A stretch of DNA of 64,000 nucleotides from Microbispora hainanensis (GCF_036186745.1 NZ_CP108086.1:3906001-3970000); one strand, 5' to 3'. Counted from the stretch's first letter, positions 17,096 to 25,545 are shown. The notes: generated by a model from the sequence alone, not told the origin. Numbers and translations are program-made.

Positions 17096-18243
17096 TTCGG
17101 CTCCTTCTGGTCGGCGGATGGGGGAAGGGGGAGACGGGCCTCGACGCGGAAGCCGCCGCCGGGCCGGGGGCCCGCCGCGAGCGACCCGCCGAGCGCCGCG
17201 GCCCGTTCGCGCATGCCGGGGATGCCGTTGCCGCCGCCGAGGCCCGCCTCGGCCCGCGCCGTCCCCGCGCCGTCGTCCTCGATCACCACGGTCAGCTCCT
17301 CCGGCCCGTACGCCACGCGTACGGTCACCCGCGAGCCGGGCGCGTGCCGCGAGACGTTGGTCAACGACTCCTGCACGATCCGGTAGCCGGCCCGGTCGAT
17401 GCCGGCGGGCAGCGGACGCTCCTGCCCGGTGACCTCCAGATCGACCGGCAGGCCGCTGCGCTCGATGAGGTCGGCCAGGTTGGCCATCCCCGCCGTGGGG
17501 GAGCGCGGCGCGCCCTCCCTGAGCAGGCTCAGCACGCCGCGCATCTCGGTCAGCACGTCCTTGGACGCCTGCTTGATCGTGGCCAGGGCGGTGCGGGCCT
17601 GCTCGGGGTGGTCGTCCAGGATGTGCAGGGCGGTGGACGCCTGCACGTGGATCAGCGAGATGTTGTGGGCGAGCACGTCGTGCAGCTCCTGGGCCATGGT
17701 GAGCCGTTCCTCGCTCGCCTGCCGCCGGGCCGCCTCCCGCGCCATCCGCTGACGTTCGGCGAGGCGCTCGCGGCGCATCCGGTAGAACTCCGCGACGGTG
17801 AGCGTGAGCAGCAGGTAGGCCGCGACCGCGGTGTGGTGGAAGAGGCTCGCCCGATGGGGGATGAGCCAGGTGGCGTAGGCGACCACGAACAGGAAGAACG
17901 CCCCTGCCGACAGCCACGCCGCGCGGCGGTGCCCCGACACCACCGCGTTGCAGATCACGATGATCGGGCTGAGGAACACCGGTCCATACGCGAAGTCGGA
18001 CAGCATGTAGACCGAGGTGGCCGTGAGCGTGACGACCAGCACGGCGACCGGGGCGCGGCGGCGCAGCGCGATCGCGATCGGCCCGACCAGCAGCAGCCCG
18101 AAGCCCCACCAGGTCAGCGGCACCCGTCCGAGATCCGGGTTTCGCAACTGCCCATACTGGGCGCCGATCGACAGGAACACCTGAAGGATCCCCACGATGA
18201 TCGGCAGAACGGGATCGATGCGGTGAAACACGGCGGAGCGCAC
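17092..18243 (-). CDS. Sensor histidine kinase, HisKA_3 family
   Basis: A membrane kinase of 383 aa. The N-terminal part has about five hydrophobic helices (12-150) with very short outside loops, so it may sense a membrane or internal signal. A coiled linker (155-180) precedes the HisKA_3 dimerisation motif, with phospho-accepting His188 in ELHDVLAHNIS. HATPase_c follows, with VVIEDDGAG and GGGNGIPGMRERAAALGG. GTG 18243 is the start taken; GTG 18231 is possible. It is co-translated with the response regulator and divergent from the gamma-glutamyltransferase gene, with no direct evidence that it controls that gene. Confidence 0.92.
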   Translation of the reverse strand: MRSAVFHRIDPVLPIIVGILQVFLSIGAQYGQLRNPDLGRVPLTWWGFGLLLVGPIAIALRRRAPVAVLVVTLTATSVYMLSDFAYGPVFLSPIIVICNAVVSGHRRAAWLSAGAFFLFVVAYATWLIPHRASLFHHTAVAAYLLLTLTVAEFYRMRRERLAERQRMAREAARRQASEERLTMAQELHDVLAHNISLIHVQASTALHILDDHPEQARTALATIKQASKDVLTEMRGVLSLLREGAPRSPTAGMANLADLIERSGLPVDLEVTGQERPLPAGIDRAGYRIVQESLTNVSRHAPGSRVTVRVAYGPEELTVVIEDDGAGTARAEAGLGGGNGIPGMRERAAALGGSLAAGPRPGGGFRVEARLPLPPSADQKEPK

Positions 18244-18404
18244 ACCCGCACGCTAGGCCATCACCCCTGGTCACCGCATCCGCCCCGCGCGGCAGTCCGC
18301 CGTACGCCGCAAGGAGTAGCGGGCTTCCCTCCGCCGCAGGCCGGGCCGCTCCGGCTGGACCCGCGTCCTGCAGGCGTCCGAAAGCGGACATTCCCGCAGC
18401 CTTT

Positions 18405-18433
18405 TTGACTGTCGTGAGTCATGCTGGAGTGAT
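18405..18433 (+). promoter_or_regulatory. Possible promoter of the ggt gene
   Basis: TTGACT (18405-18410) is followed after 17 bp by a weak AGTGAT (18428-18433). A short dyad TGACT-N6-AGTCA (18406-18421) overlaps the -35. No other feature was found in the 218-bp gap 18244-18461. Confidence 0.35.
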
Positions 18434-18461
18434 CGGTCACGTCTGATGGAGGTGCCGGGGC

Positions 18462-20228
18462 ATGAGAAGCGTCGTCGTCGCGTCGCTGGGACTGGTCACG
18501 TTCGCGGGCTTCCTCGCGCCGCCCGTCCACGCTTCACCGGCCGCGAAAGAGGTCAAGCGGCCGGTCGCGGAGGGGTACGGCGGGGCGGTGGCCACCGTGG
18601 ACCTCGACGCGAGCAAGGCCGCGCTCTCGGTGCTGCGCCAGGGCGGTAACGCGATGGACGCGGCGGTGGCGGGCGCCGCGGCGCTGGGCGTGACCGAGCC
18701 CTACTCTGCGGGGCTGGCCGGGGGCGGCTTCATCGTCTACTACGACGCGCGCAAGCGGAAGGTGACCACGATCGACGGGCGCGAGGCCGCGCCGAGGGCG
18801 ATGACCTCGACGGCGTTCGAGGGCATCCCGTTCGACGAGGCCGTCACGAGCGGGCTGTCGGTCGGCGTCCCTGGCAGCGTGGCGCAGTGGGACCTGGCGC
18901 TGCGCCGTTACGGCACGATGCCGCTGCGCCAGGTGCTGCGCCCCGCGATCGAGATCGCCGAGAAGGGCTTCGTCGTCGACCAGACGTTCCACGACCAGAC
19001 GGAGCAGAACGCCGCCCGCTTCGCCGACTTCACCTCGACCGCCTCGCTCTACCTGCCGGGCGGGCAGCCGCCGCCGGTCGGCTCGGTCTTCCGCAACCGC
19101 GACCTCGCGCGCACCTACCGTGAGCTGGGCGTCCGCGGCCCCGACTGGCTGTACGGCGGCGAGCTCGGCCGCGAGATCGTCGCCACCGTGAAGAAGCCGC
19201 CGGTGCGCAAGGGAGCCACCCGGAACGTCAGGACCGGCCTGATGGAGGTCTCCGACCTCAGGGCCTACCGGGCGCTCGAACGGCCGCCCACCAAGGTCAC
19301 GTACAAGGGCCTCGACGTGTACGGCATGGCGCCGCCGTCGTCCGGCGGATCCACGGTGGGGGAGGCGCTGAAGATCCTTGAGGCACTCCCGAAGGTCGGC
19401 CTGCACGAATACCTGGAGGCGTCCCGGCTCGCCTTCGCCGACCGCAACGCCTACGTCGGCGACCCGGCGTACGTGAACGTGCCGCTGGACCGGCTGCTGT
19501 CCGACGGCTTCGCCAAGGAGCGCGCCTGCCTGATCGGCCCGCGGGCGATGGCCCACCCCGCCGCGCCCGGTTCGCCCGACGGCTCCTACGGACCATGCCC
19601 CTCGGGGGCTGCGGAAGGTTCGGTCCCAGAGGAGAAGAAGGAGGGGCCGGAGACCACCCATCTCGTGGTGACCGACCGCTGGGGCGACGTGGCCGCCTAC
19701 AACATCACGATCGAGCAGACCGGCGGCAGCGGGATCGTGGTGCCGGGCCGCGGCATCCTGCTCAACAACGAGCTGACCGACTTCACCTTCGGCCCGGCGC
19801 CGGGCGACCCCAACCTGCCCGCTCCCGGCAAGCGCCCGAGGTCGTCGATGGCCCCGACCATCGTGCTCAAGAACGGAAAGCCGCTGCTCGCCGTCGGCTC
19901 GCCCGGCGGTTCGACGATCATCACGACCGTGCTGCAGATCCTGCTGAACCGGCTCGACTTCGGCATGTCGCTCCCGGAGGCCGTGGCCGCTCCGCGCGCC
20001 TCGCAGCGCAACACCGCCGCCACCCAGGCCGAGCCCGCGTTCGCCGACCGGTACGGCGCGGAGCTGACCGCGCTCGGTCACACGCTGACGGACGTCCCCG
20101 GCCCGCCGGTGGGTGAGATCGGCGCGGCGACCGGCCTGGAGTTCCTGCGCGACGGCCGCGTCCAGGCGGTCGCCGAGCCGGGCAGGCGCGGCGGAGGCAG
20201 CGCCCTCGTGGTCAGCCCGCGGCGCTGA
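18462..20228 (+). CDS. ggt: Secreted gamma-glutamyltransferase
   Basis: An N-terminal-nucleophile hydrolase (588 aa) that cleaves gamma-glutamyl bonds in glutathione-like compounds outside the membrane. ATG 18462 has GGAGG about 10 bases upstream. A signal peptide covers roughly residues 1-25 (ending PVHA). The large-subunit part has GGNAMDAAVAGAAALGVTEP and the donor-binding arginine in DGREAAPRAM. Autoprocessing would occur before Thr398 of TTHLVV, giving the small subunit with the oxyanion-loop region RPRSSMAPTIV and SPGGSTIITTV. A Pro/Glu/Lys-rich insertion (about 380-396) precedes the cleavage point. It stands alone; its neighbours do not define a pathway. Confidence 0.93.
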   Translation: MRSVVVASLGLVTFAGFLAPPVHASPAAKEVKRPVAEGYGGAVATVDLDASKAALSVLRQGGNAMDAAVAGAAALGVTEPYSAGLAGGGFIVYYDARKRKVTTIDGREAAPRAMTSTAFEGIPFDEAVTSGLSVGVPGSVAQWDLALRRYGTMPLRQVLRPAIEIAEKGFVVDQTFHDQTEQNAARFADFTSTASLYLPGGQPPPVGSVFRNRDLARTYRELGVRGPDWLYGGELGREIVATVKKPPVRKGATRNVRTGLMEVSDLRAYRALERPPTKVTYKGLDVYGMAPPSSGGSTVGEALKILEALPKVGLHEYLEASRLAFADRNAYVGDPAYVNVPLDRLLSDGFAKERACLIGPRAMAHPAAPGSPDGSYGPCPSGAAEGSVPEEKKEGPETTHLVVTDRWGDVAAYNITIEQTGGSGIVVPGRGILLNNELTDFTFGPAPGDPNLPAPGKRPRSSMAPTIVLKNGKPLLAVGSPGGSTIITTVLQILLNRLDFGMSLPEAVAAPRASQRNTAATQAEPAFADRYGAELTALGHTLTDVPGPPVGEIGAATGLEFLRDGRVQAVAEPGRRGGGSALVVSPRR

Positions 20229-20229
20229 G

Positions 20230-20347
20230 CCGGGTCAGCGCGGGGCCGGGTCAGCGCGGGGCCGGGTCAGCGCCGGGCCGGGTCAGCACGGTCAGCGCTG
20301 GGCCGGGTCGGCACGGGGCCGGGTCGGTACGGGGCCTGGTCAGCACC
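20230..20347. repeat. Seven imperfect tandem repeats of about 16 bp (CCGGGTCAGCGCGGGG)
   Basis: The units follow one another from the end of ggt to the stop of the converging monooxygenase gene. The fourth unit is enlarged by a partial internal duplication. The array fills the whole intergenic space and may act as a roadblock or terminator; no single clean hairpin stands out. Confidence 0.85.
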
Positions 20348-21803
20348 TTGCGCCGATGAGCTCGTAGGCCTCCGGCTTCACCTTCCGGGTGCGTGCCCAG
20401 TATTCGAAGGTGAAGCCTGGCCACAGCGCGCGGTTCCTGCCGTGCTCGTCGAGATACCAGCTCGTGCAGCCGCCCTCGTTCCACACCAGCCGATCGAGCC
20501 GCCGCTGGAGGCGGTCGTTGAAGGCCCGCTGCGCCGCCGGCCGTACGTCGAGGGCTCTGGCCTTGGTCTTCGACAGCAGCCGCAGGCAGTCCATGACATA
20601 GCGCACCTGTGACTCGATCATGAAGACCACCGAGGAGTGCCCGAGACCGGTGTTGGGGCCGAGCAGGAAGAACAGGTTGGGGAAACCCGTGGTCGTGATC
20701 CCGTAGTAGGCCTCGACGCCGTCACTCCACGCGTCCTGGATCTTGACGCCGTTCCTGCCGACGATGTGCTGCTCGTTGAGCGCGTCGACCACCTTGAAGC
20801 CGGTGCCCCACACGATCATGTCGACCTCGTGCTCGCGCCCCGCGGCGTCCACGATCGACCGCTGCCTGATCTCGGTGATGCTGTCGGTGACCAGCTCGAC
20901 GTTGTCCCTGGTCAGCGCGGGATAGTAGTCGTTGGACAGCAGGATCCGCTTGCAGCCGATGGTGTAGTCGGGCGTCAGCTTCGCGCGCAGCCCGGGGTCG
21001 GGCACCTGCCGGGCCAGATGGCGCTCGGCCATGGCCTGGTGGACCTTCATCAGCCGAGGGTCGATCGTGAAGCCCACGGCCCGGGTCTCCAGCAGCCAAT
21101 AGACGGCGTCGCGCAGCAGCCGGGCGCCGCCGGGCGCCTCCATGGCCCGCTTCAGCCGTCCGTCGATCGGCAGGTCGGGCTTGGGCTGGATCCACGGCGG
21201 CGTGCGCTGGAAGACGGTGAGCCGGCTCGCCTGCTCCGCGAGGACCGGGACGAACTGGACCGCCGACGCGCCGGTGCCGACGACCGCGACGCGCTTGCCG
21301 GCCGGGTCCGCGGAGTGGTCCCACCGGGCGGAGTGGAACGCCGTGCCGGTGAAGCGCTCACGGCCGGGGATCTCGGGGAATGACGGCACGTGCAGGGCCC
21401 CGACGCCGGAGACGACGGCGTGGGTCTCGAAGGTCTCCCCGTCGCCTGTCGACACCCGCCACAGGGCCCGCTCGTCGTCGTACTCCAGCCCGCAGACCTC
21501 CTTGCCGAACCGCAGGTGGGGCTCCAGGCCGTACTTCCGGGCGCAGGCCCGCAGGTAGTCCCAGATCTCCTCCTGTGGAGAGAACAGCCGCGACCAGCCG
21601 GGGTTGAGCTCGAACGAGAAGGAGTACAGCGGCGAGGGGACGTCGCAGGCGCAGCCGGGATAGCTGTTGTCCCGCCAGGTGCCGCCGAGCTCGCCCGCCT
21701 TCTCCAGGATCACGAAGTCGTGATAGCCGGCTTCCTTGAGCTTGATGGCCATGCACAGCCCGGCGAACCCGGAACCGATGATCGTGACGCCCGGACTGGG
21801 CAT
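20340..21803 (-). CDS. FAD-dependent monooxygenase, Baeyer-Villiger type I
   Basis: Oxygenates ketones to esters, or related substrates, using FAD and NADPH; 487 aa. ATG 21803 has GGGGAGG four bases upstream; earlier in-frame starts lack a site. The order of motifs is FAD GSGFAG (9-14), GTWRDNSYPGCACDVPS, the BVMO fingerprint FTGTAFHSARWD (F-x-G-x3-H-x3-W-D), the NADPH Rossmann GTGASA, and a C-terminal FFLLGPNTGLGHSS segment. The intact fingerprint separates it from plain flavin N-oxygenases. The C-terminus ends within the tandem repeat array. A dyad lies just upstream. The natural substrate is unknown. Confidence 0.9.
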   Translation of the reverse strand: MPSPGVTIIGSGFAGLCMAIKLKEAGYHDFVILEKAGELGGTWRDNSYPGCACDVPSPLYSFSFELNPGWSRLFSPQEEIWDYLRACARKYGLEPHLRFGKEVCGLEYDDERALWRVSTGDGETFETHAVVSGVGALHVPSFPEIPGRERFTGTAFHSARWDHSADPAGKRVAVVGTGASAVQFVPVLAEQASRLTVFQRTPPWIQPKPDLPIDGRLKRAMEAPGGARLLRDAVYWLLETRAVGFTIDPRLMKVHQAMAERHLARQVPDPGLRAKLTPDYTIGCKRILLSNDYYPALTRDNVELVTDSITEIRQRSIVDAAGREHEVDMIVWGTGFKVVDALNEQHIVGRNGVKIQDAWSDGVEAYYGITTTGFPNLFFLLGPNTGLGHSSVVFMIESQVRYVMDCLRLLSKTKARALDVRPAAQRAFNDRLQRRLDRLVWNEGGCTSWYLDEHGRNRALWPGFTFEYWARTRKVKPEAYELIGARC

Positions 21804-21825
21804 GCGACCTCCCCGTCCTATTAGA

Positions 21826-21840
21826 AGATTTGTCCAATCT
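21826..21840. promoter_or_regulatory. Dyad AGATT-N5-AATCT upstream of the monooxygenase gene
   Basis: Lies in a small AT-rich patch 23-37 bases before ATG 21803, overlapping where the promoter must be; on the minus strand a TCTAAT hexamer follows it. The geometry suggests a TetR-type repressor site, but no regulator gene is adjacent. Confidence 0.45.
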
Positions 21841-21977
21841 ATTCCCGGGGGTGGGCCGGGTCCAGGGTCCGGCGCGTACGGCCCGAGCGGCAGGGGAGCG
21901 ACGTGTCGTCGTGGACGCGTCGGCGGGCATGACAAAGCCGCCGACGGGCGCGGACGTCGGCGGCTGGTACAGGTATG

Positions 21978-22151
21978 TCAGCGCACCAGGAGGTACGCCA
22001 CCACGGCGAGGATCACAACGAGCGCCGCACCGACGGCGATCCAAATCGGCAGGCGCGACGGCTGCTCCTTCGAGGCCTCCACGTCCTGCTGCTGCGCGAA
22101 CGCCCGGAAAGCCTGCGTGTTTCCGGCCGGGTCGATCTGAGGGTCGGACAT
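21978..22151 (-). CDS. Small single-pass membrane protein (57 aa)
   Basis: Starts at ATG 22151 with no ribosome site. A TAGAGT hexamer ends 7 bases upstream, so the transcript is probably leaderless. The N-terminal 33 residues are polar (MSDPQIDPAGNTQAFRAFAQ). The C-terminal 24 form one hydrophobic helix ending YLLVR, so the protein is likely tail-anchored with the N-terminus inside. GC3 bias supports coding. I do not recognise a family and assign no function. Confidence 0.7.
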   Translation of the reverse strand: MSDPQIDPAGNTQAFRAFAQQQDVEASKEQPSRLPIWIAVGAALVVILAVVAYLLVR

Positions 22152-22158
22152 GGGCAAG

Positions 22159-22182
22159 ACTCTAGCGACACATGGTGTGTCG
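22159..22182 (-). promoter_or_regulatory. TAGAGT -10 with 17-bp dyad CGACACATGGTGTGTCG
   Basis: The dyad (22166-22182, 7-bp arms, 3-bp centre) fills the spacer upstream of the TAGAGT hexamer (22164-22159 on the minus strand). A dimeric regulator there would directly gate the small membrane-protein gene. Confidence 0.5.
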
Positions 22183-22325
22183 TGGCCGCGATTTGTCGGA
22201 TTTTGCCCTCTCCTGGTGGTCACTTGAGGAAGGGCAGAACTCATGCTCCGGCGGAGGCAGGAAACGGCGGCGTACCGGCCTACGGGCGGGGTGGCACCCG
22301 CGCCGCGCCGACTGCCGCCGCGCGA

Positions 22326-22525
22326 ACCCGTGCGGGCCGCCGCGTGGAAGGCGCATGACCCGGTGCCGCCGTGCCGAGACGTCACCGGGCTGACCCATCC
22401 GGGCCGCCGGGTGGAACCCGCATGAACCCCTGCCGAGTTCGTCGTGACGTCACCGGGCTGACCCGTGCGGGCCGCCGCGTGGAAGGCGCATGACCCCGTG
22501 CTGCGGTGCCGAGACGTCACCGCCC
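22326..22525. repeat. Three imperfect tandem copies of a 67-68 bp unit
   Basis: Copies start at about 22326, 22393 and 22461. Each contains a GGGCCGCCG(C/G)GTGGAA core, a CGCATGA block and ends in GACGTCACCG. Copies 1 and 3 are closest. The tract occupies half of the 447-bp gap 22152-22598, in which no convincing gene was seen. Reading frames crossing it are open on both strands only because of base composition. Confidence 0.75.
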
Positions 22526-22598
22526 CGGCCGGGCGCCGGCGTCCTTCTGGGCCGGAGCGAATACCGGACCGGTGCGGGCGGCGGATAGCGTTGTATTC

Positions 22599-23522
22599 AT
22601 GCTCCGCACCCTCCTGGCTCCCCGGCTGGTGGCCCTGCACCTGCTGGTCATCGGGGTGCTCGTGTCCTTCACCTTCCTCGGCCGCTGGCAGCTCGGTGTC
22701 TTCGAGGCGTCGGGCGCCCCGAAGCGGGCCCCCGACCCCGCGCCCGTGGCCGTCACCGAGCTGGCGCAGGTGGGGCAGCACGTGAACGGCACCGCGATCA
22801 GCCGCAGGGTGACCGCCACGGGGACCTACGACGCCGCGCACCAGTTGCTGGTGGCCGACCGGGTCGCCGACGTGGCCGCCCCCGGCGGCCGGGCGGCCCA
22901 GGGGGACGGATTCTGGCTGCTCACGCCACTGCGGCTCGCGGACGGCACGGTCGTCCCCGTCGTACGCGGCTGGGTCGCCAGGGCGGACGACCCCGCCGCG
23001 GCCGTGCCCGAGGGCACCGTGACCGTGACCGGGCGGCTACGGCCGGCCGAGCAGACCGACGACGTCATGCGCAGCGGCAACCTGCCGGCCGGTCAGGTCG
23101 CGACGGTGTCGACGGCGGAGCTGATCAACCTGTGGCCGGACGCGCGGGTGCGGGACGGTTTCGTCGTCGCGACCGCGCAGGAGCCGCCGTCCCGCGTCAC
23201 GCCGGTGGCCGTGTCGCCGCCGACCCTTGGCAGTGGGTTCAACTGGCGCAACCTGGCCTATGCCCTCCAGTGGTGGATCTTCGCGCTGTTCGCCGTCTAC
23301 ATGTGGTTCCACTTCGTCCGTGACGCCCTGCGCGGGCGGCGGGAACGCGAACAGGAACCAGAGCGGGCGCCGGGTGAACCGGGGCCGTTAGAGCCGCAGC
23401 CGTCCGAGTCTCAGTTATCAGAGCCGCAGTCATCCGGGCTCCAGCCGCCCGAGCCCCGGTCGCCCGAGCCCCGGTCGCCCGGGCCCCAGTCGTCCGAGCC
23501 CGCCGCGCACGTGGAGGCCTGA
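22599..23522 (+). CDS. SURF1-family cytochrome oxidase assembly protein
   Basis: A 307-aa membrane protein of the SURF1 family, which helps assemble heme-copper oxidase (family knowledge). The layout is diagnostic: one N-terminal helix (LVALHLLVIGVLVSFTFLGRWQLGVFE), a large periplasm-facing domain with RRVTATGTYD, GFWLLTPLRLADGTVVPVVRGW and VTGRLRPAEQ, and a C-terminal helix (NWRNLAYALQWWIFALFAVYMWFHF). A Pro/Glu/Ser-rich cytoplasmic tail built of short repeats (PEPRSPEPRSP) follows. ATG 22599 sits 7 bases after a TAGCGT hexamer, suggesting a leaderless message. Earlier in-frame starts run into the repeat tract. Confidence 0.9.
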   Translation: MLRTLLAPRLVALHLLVIGVLVSFTFLGRWQLGVFEASGAPKRAPDPAPVAVTELAQVGQHVNGTAISRRVTATGTYDAAHQLLVADRVADVAAPGGRAAQGDGFWLLTPLRLADGTVVPVVRGWVARADDPAAAVPEGTVTVTGRLRPAEQTDDVMRSGNLPAGQVATVSTAELINLWPDARVRDGFVVATAQEPPSRVTPVAVSPPTLGSGFNWRNLAYALQWWIFALFAVYMWFHFVRDALRGRREREQEPERAPGEPGPLEPQPSESQLSEPQSSGLQPPEPRSPEPRSPGPQSSEPAAHVEA

Positions 23523-23566
23523 GCGGCCCTGGAGCCGGGACCACCGGGTGGCCCGGATATCGTGGT

Positions 23567-23911
23567 GTGACCGTTTCCCCAGCAGAGGTAATGATCGACG
23601 TGGAATCCGCGCTCAATTTCTACCGCGTCATGGCCTACATCGTCGGCGTGATGCTGCTCGTGCTGTGTGCCGCCATGGTCGTCGAGTACGGGTTCGACAG
23701 CGACACGATGGTCGCGGTCGTCGGGCCGATCCACGGCTTCCTCTACATGATCTATCTGGTGGCCGCGATCAACCTGGGCCTGATCAAGGCCCGTTGGTCG
23801 GTCGGCTATCTGCTGCTGGTGCTCATCGCGGGCACGATCCCGTTCCTGTCCTTCGTGATGGAGCGCAGCGTCACCGAGCGGGCGCGCAGGAGGATCGCCA
23901 CCGCTTCGTGA
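23567..23911 (+). CDS. DUF3817 membrane protein
   Basis: A 114-aa protein with three hydrophobic helices (about 20-38, 48-70 and 78-95) and the DUF3817 pattern NFYRVMAYIVGV..VVGPIHGFLYMIYLV. It lies 44 bases after the SURF1-like gene and is often found near respiratory or housekeeping genes (family knowledge). The role is unknown. GTG 23567 is taken as the start; ATG 23591, with GAGG too close upstream, is an alternative that removes eight residues. It ends just before a strong hairpin. Confidence 0.85.
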   Translation: MTVSPAEVMIDVESALNFYRVMAYIVGVMLLVLCAAMVVEYGFDSDTMVAVVGPIHGFLYMIYLVAAINLGLIKARWSVGYLLLVLIAGTIPFLSFVMERSVTERARRRIATAS

Positions 23912-23921
23912 GCGAAGTGGA

Positions 23922-23952
23922 ACGGCCGGGTCGCGAAACGCGACCCGGCCGT
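23922..23952. terminator. 14-bp perfect hairpin with AAA loop
   Basis: ACGGCCGGGTCGCG, loop AAA, exact complement, then ACCTTTA. It lies 10 bases after the DUF3817 gene and 41 before the end of the converging gene, so it is a bidirectional terminator. Confidence 0.9.
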
Positions 23953-23992
23953 ACCTTTAGTTGTGTCGTGTCTGTGGTTGTGCTCGGGGGCC

Positions 23993-24187
23993 TCAGCGGC
24001 CGATCTGACGGCGGCGGATGCGCCGCAGCCGCGCCCGCTGCGACTCGTCCAGCATGAAGTAGGCGACGACCGGCGCACCCAGCGCGCCGATGGTGATCAG
24101 CCAGGCGAGGAGCGACGGCACCGGAAGGATGAAGACCAGCACGGCCACCACCGCCGCGCCCACGTAGTACTTGCCCAGTGGCGACAT
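23993..24187 (-). CDS. Small two-helix membrane protein (64 aa)
   Basis: ATG 24187 is preceded by AAAGG. The sequence is two close hydrophobic helices (about 6-24 and 26-46) with a tail of alternating Arg residues (RARLRRIRRRQIGR), which places both termini inside. Frame, codon bias and ribosome site support a real gene. I do not recognise a characterised family. It converges on DUF3817 across a strong terminator. Confidence 0.75.
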   Translation of the reverse strand: MSPLGKYYVGAAVVAVLVFILPVPSLLAWLITIGALGAPVVAYFMLDESQRARLRRIRRRQIGR

Positions 24188-24284
24188 CGTCAGGCCTTTC
24201 GTGTCGGGTCTCGCGCGGGGCGAAGTCCCGCGTCGCCTGGAGAACGTCCGGAGCCCCGGCCGAGTTCCGCGAACGCCCGCGGGA

Positions 24285-24560
24285 AGCCGGCGCCGATCCC
24301 GCCCGATCCCGCTCGATCCGCGTCTGACCCGCCCGACCCCGCGCTGCCCCCGGGGCCTGACCCCGCTCGATCCGCGCCTGACCCCGGGGCCTACCCCCTC
24401 CCGATCCCGCGCTGCCCCCGGGCCTGACCCCGCTCGATCCGCGCCTGACTCCGGCCCGACCCGGGACCTACCCCGCCCGACCCCGGGGCCTACCCCCTCC
24501 TGATCCCGCGCTGACCCGGCCCTATACCAGCCTGATCCCCGGCCTGATCCCCGGCCTGAT
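24285..24560. repeat. Degenerate GC-rich low-complexity tract
   Basis: Built of irregular 12-20 bp units such as GATCCGCGCCTGACCCC and CCCCGGGGCCTA. Two longer sections (about 24352-24390 and 24420-24455) repeat CTGACCCCGCTCGATCCGCG-like text. No gene is supported in 24188-24780. The tract and the hairpin after it make up most of the gap. Confidence 0.6.
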
Positions 24561-24594
24561 TCCGGTTTGGTCCCAGCCGGTGCGCGTCCACGCA

Positions 24595-24653
24595 GCGGCG
24601 CCGCGGTGCCGGGGAGACGAGTGATCGTCTCCCGTCCGGCTCCGCGGCGCCGC
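24595..24653 (-). terminator. Long nested hairpin downstream of the hemerythrin gene
   Basis: Three stacked stems: GCGGCGCCGCGG with its complement (12 bp), GCCG/CGGC (4 bp), and GGGAGACGA/TCGTCTCCC (9 bp) around a GTGA loop. Only one mismatch and a 3-base bulge interrupt it. It lies about 130 bases beyond the stop at 24781. It could end that transcript or be a stable RNA element. Confidence 0.55.
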
Positions 24654-24780
24654 GCACACTGCCCGGTCGTCCGGCATGGGCCGCGCTCCCGATTCGACGG
24701 GACGGAGTCCGTTCCCGTACTGCGGCCCGGCCGGAGGCCCTTGATCGGGGACTCCCGGCTGGAGACCCCTGACCGGAGAC

Positions 24781-25374
24781 TCAGCCTTCGCCGGACTCCG
24801 ACTTGCCCATCGCCTTGCGGATCAGGTCACGGGCACGATCCATGATCGCGACCGGTGGACCAAGCAGGACGTTCTCCATCGCCGACTCGACCCCGGGGTG
24901 CGGGTGGGTGGGAGCCATCGCCTCGGCCGCCTTGACCCCCACGGCCATCGCCTTGCGCTCGGCCTCGGACGTGCTCGCCTTGAGCTCGGAGAACTCGTAG
25001 CGCTCCTCGGCGGCGGCGTGGGCGAACACGGCGGCCCGCAGCCTCTCCAGCTCCTGGGAGAACTCCGCCGTCGTCACGTCCATGTCGTCGAGGCGGCTGA
25101 GCATCTCCTTCGCCTCTTCCTCCTCCTGGAGGCGGTTGTCCACGATCGTGTCGCCGTCGACCAGCTTGCGCCGTGCATACGGGTGGACGATCTCCTCCTC
25201 CGCCGTCTCGTGGACGGCGAGCAGGCGAACCAGGCGGCTGAACGCCTCCTTGCGCTCCTCCCCCTGGCCTCTGTCGACCTCGTCGAACAGCTCCCGGATG
25301 AGGACGTGCTGCTGTGTCAGGAGATCGATCACGTCGTTCTCCCGCATGGTCTCCGGCCTTGACTGGCGGTCCAT
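24781..25374 (-). CDS. Hemerythrin-like (HHE) domain protein
   Basis: A 197-aa cytoplasmic four-helix protein expected to hold a non-haem di-iron centre. ATG 25374 has AAAGGAGG five bases upstream and is preferred to the ATG seven codons earlier. Candidate ligands are in QQHVLIRELF, VHETAEEEIVHP and FAHAAAEERYEF, with the usual His/Glu spacing of HHE proteins. The C-terminal third (after about 140) is a helical extension ending in RARDLIRKAMG. HHE proteins act in O2/NO sensing or iron and redox stress. It lies near, but is divergent from, the 25.6-kb two-component system. Confidence 0.9.
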   Translation of the reverse strand: MDRQSRPETMRENDVIDLLTQQHVLIRELFDEVDRGQGEERKEAFSRLVRLLAVHETAEEEIVHPYARRKLVDGDTIVDNRLQEEEEAKEMLSRLDDMDVTTAEFSQELERLRAAVFAHAAAEERYEFSELKASTSEAERKAMAVGVKAAEAMAPTHPHPGVESAMENVLLGPPVAIMDRARDLIRKAMGKSESGEG

Positions 25375-25545
25375 TAGCGCCTCCTTTCTGGTCATATCCG
25401 GGCTACCCGTAACCTGAGGGCGAAACCCCTGACCAGTGGATTCGGCTCATCGAAGCGATGCTGTGGCCCGCAGCCCTTGTTGTGGCGGGCACGGGCGGCC
25501 CGTCATGCACGGGATGCACGGGATCTGCACATTTCCGGACGGAGA

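Noticed and set aside
22162-22841. Open frames through the 67-bp repeats on the minus strand
   Set aside because: Repeated CAFHAAARTG-type translations reflect DNA repeats; there is no start or conserved domain, and they run into the SURF1 gene antisense.
24188-24780. Genes in the low-complexity gap
   Set aside because: Frames are open on both strands through repeats only, with no starts supported by ribosome sites or motifs.
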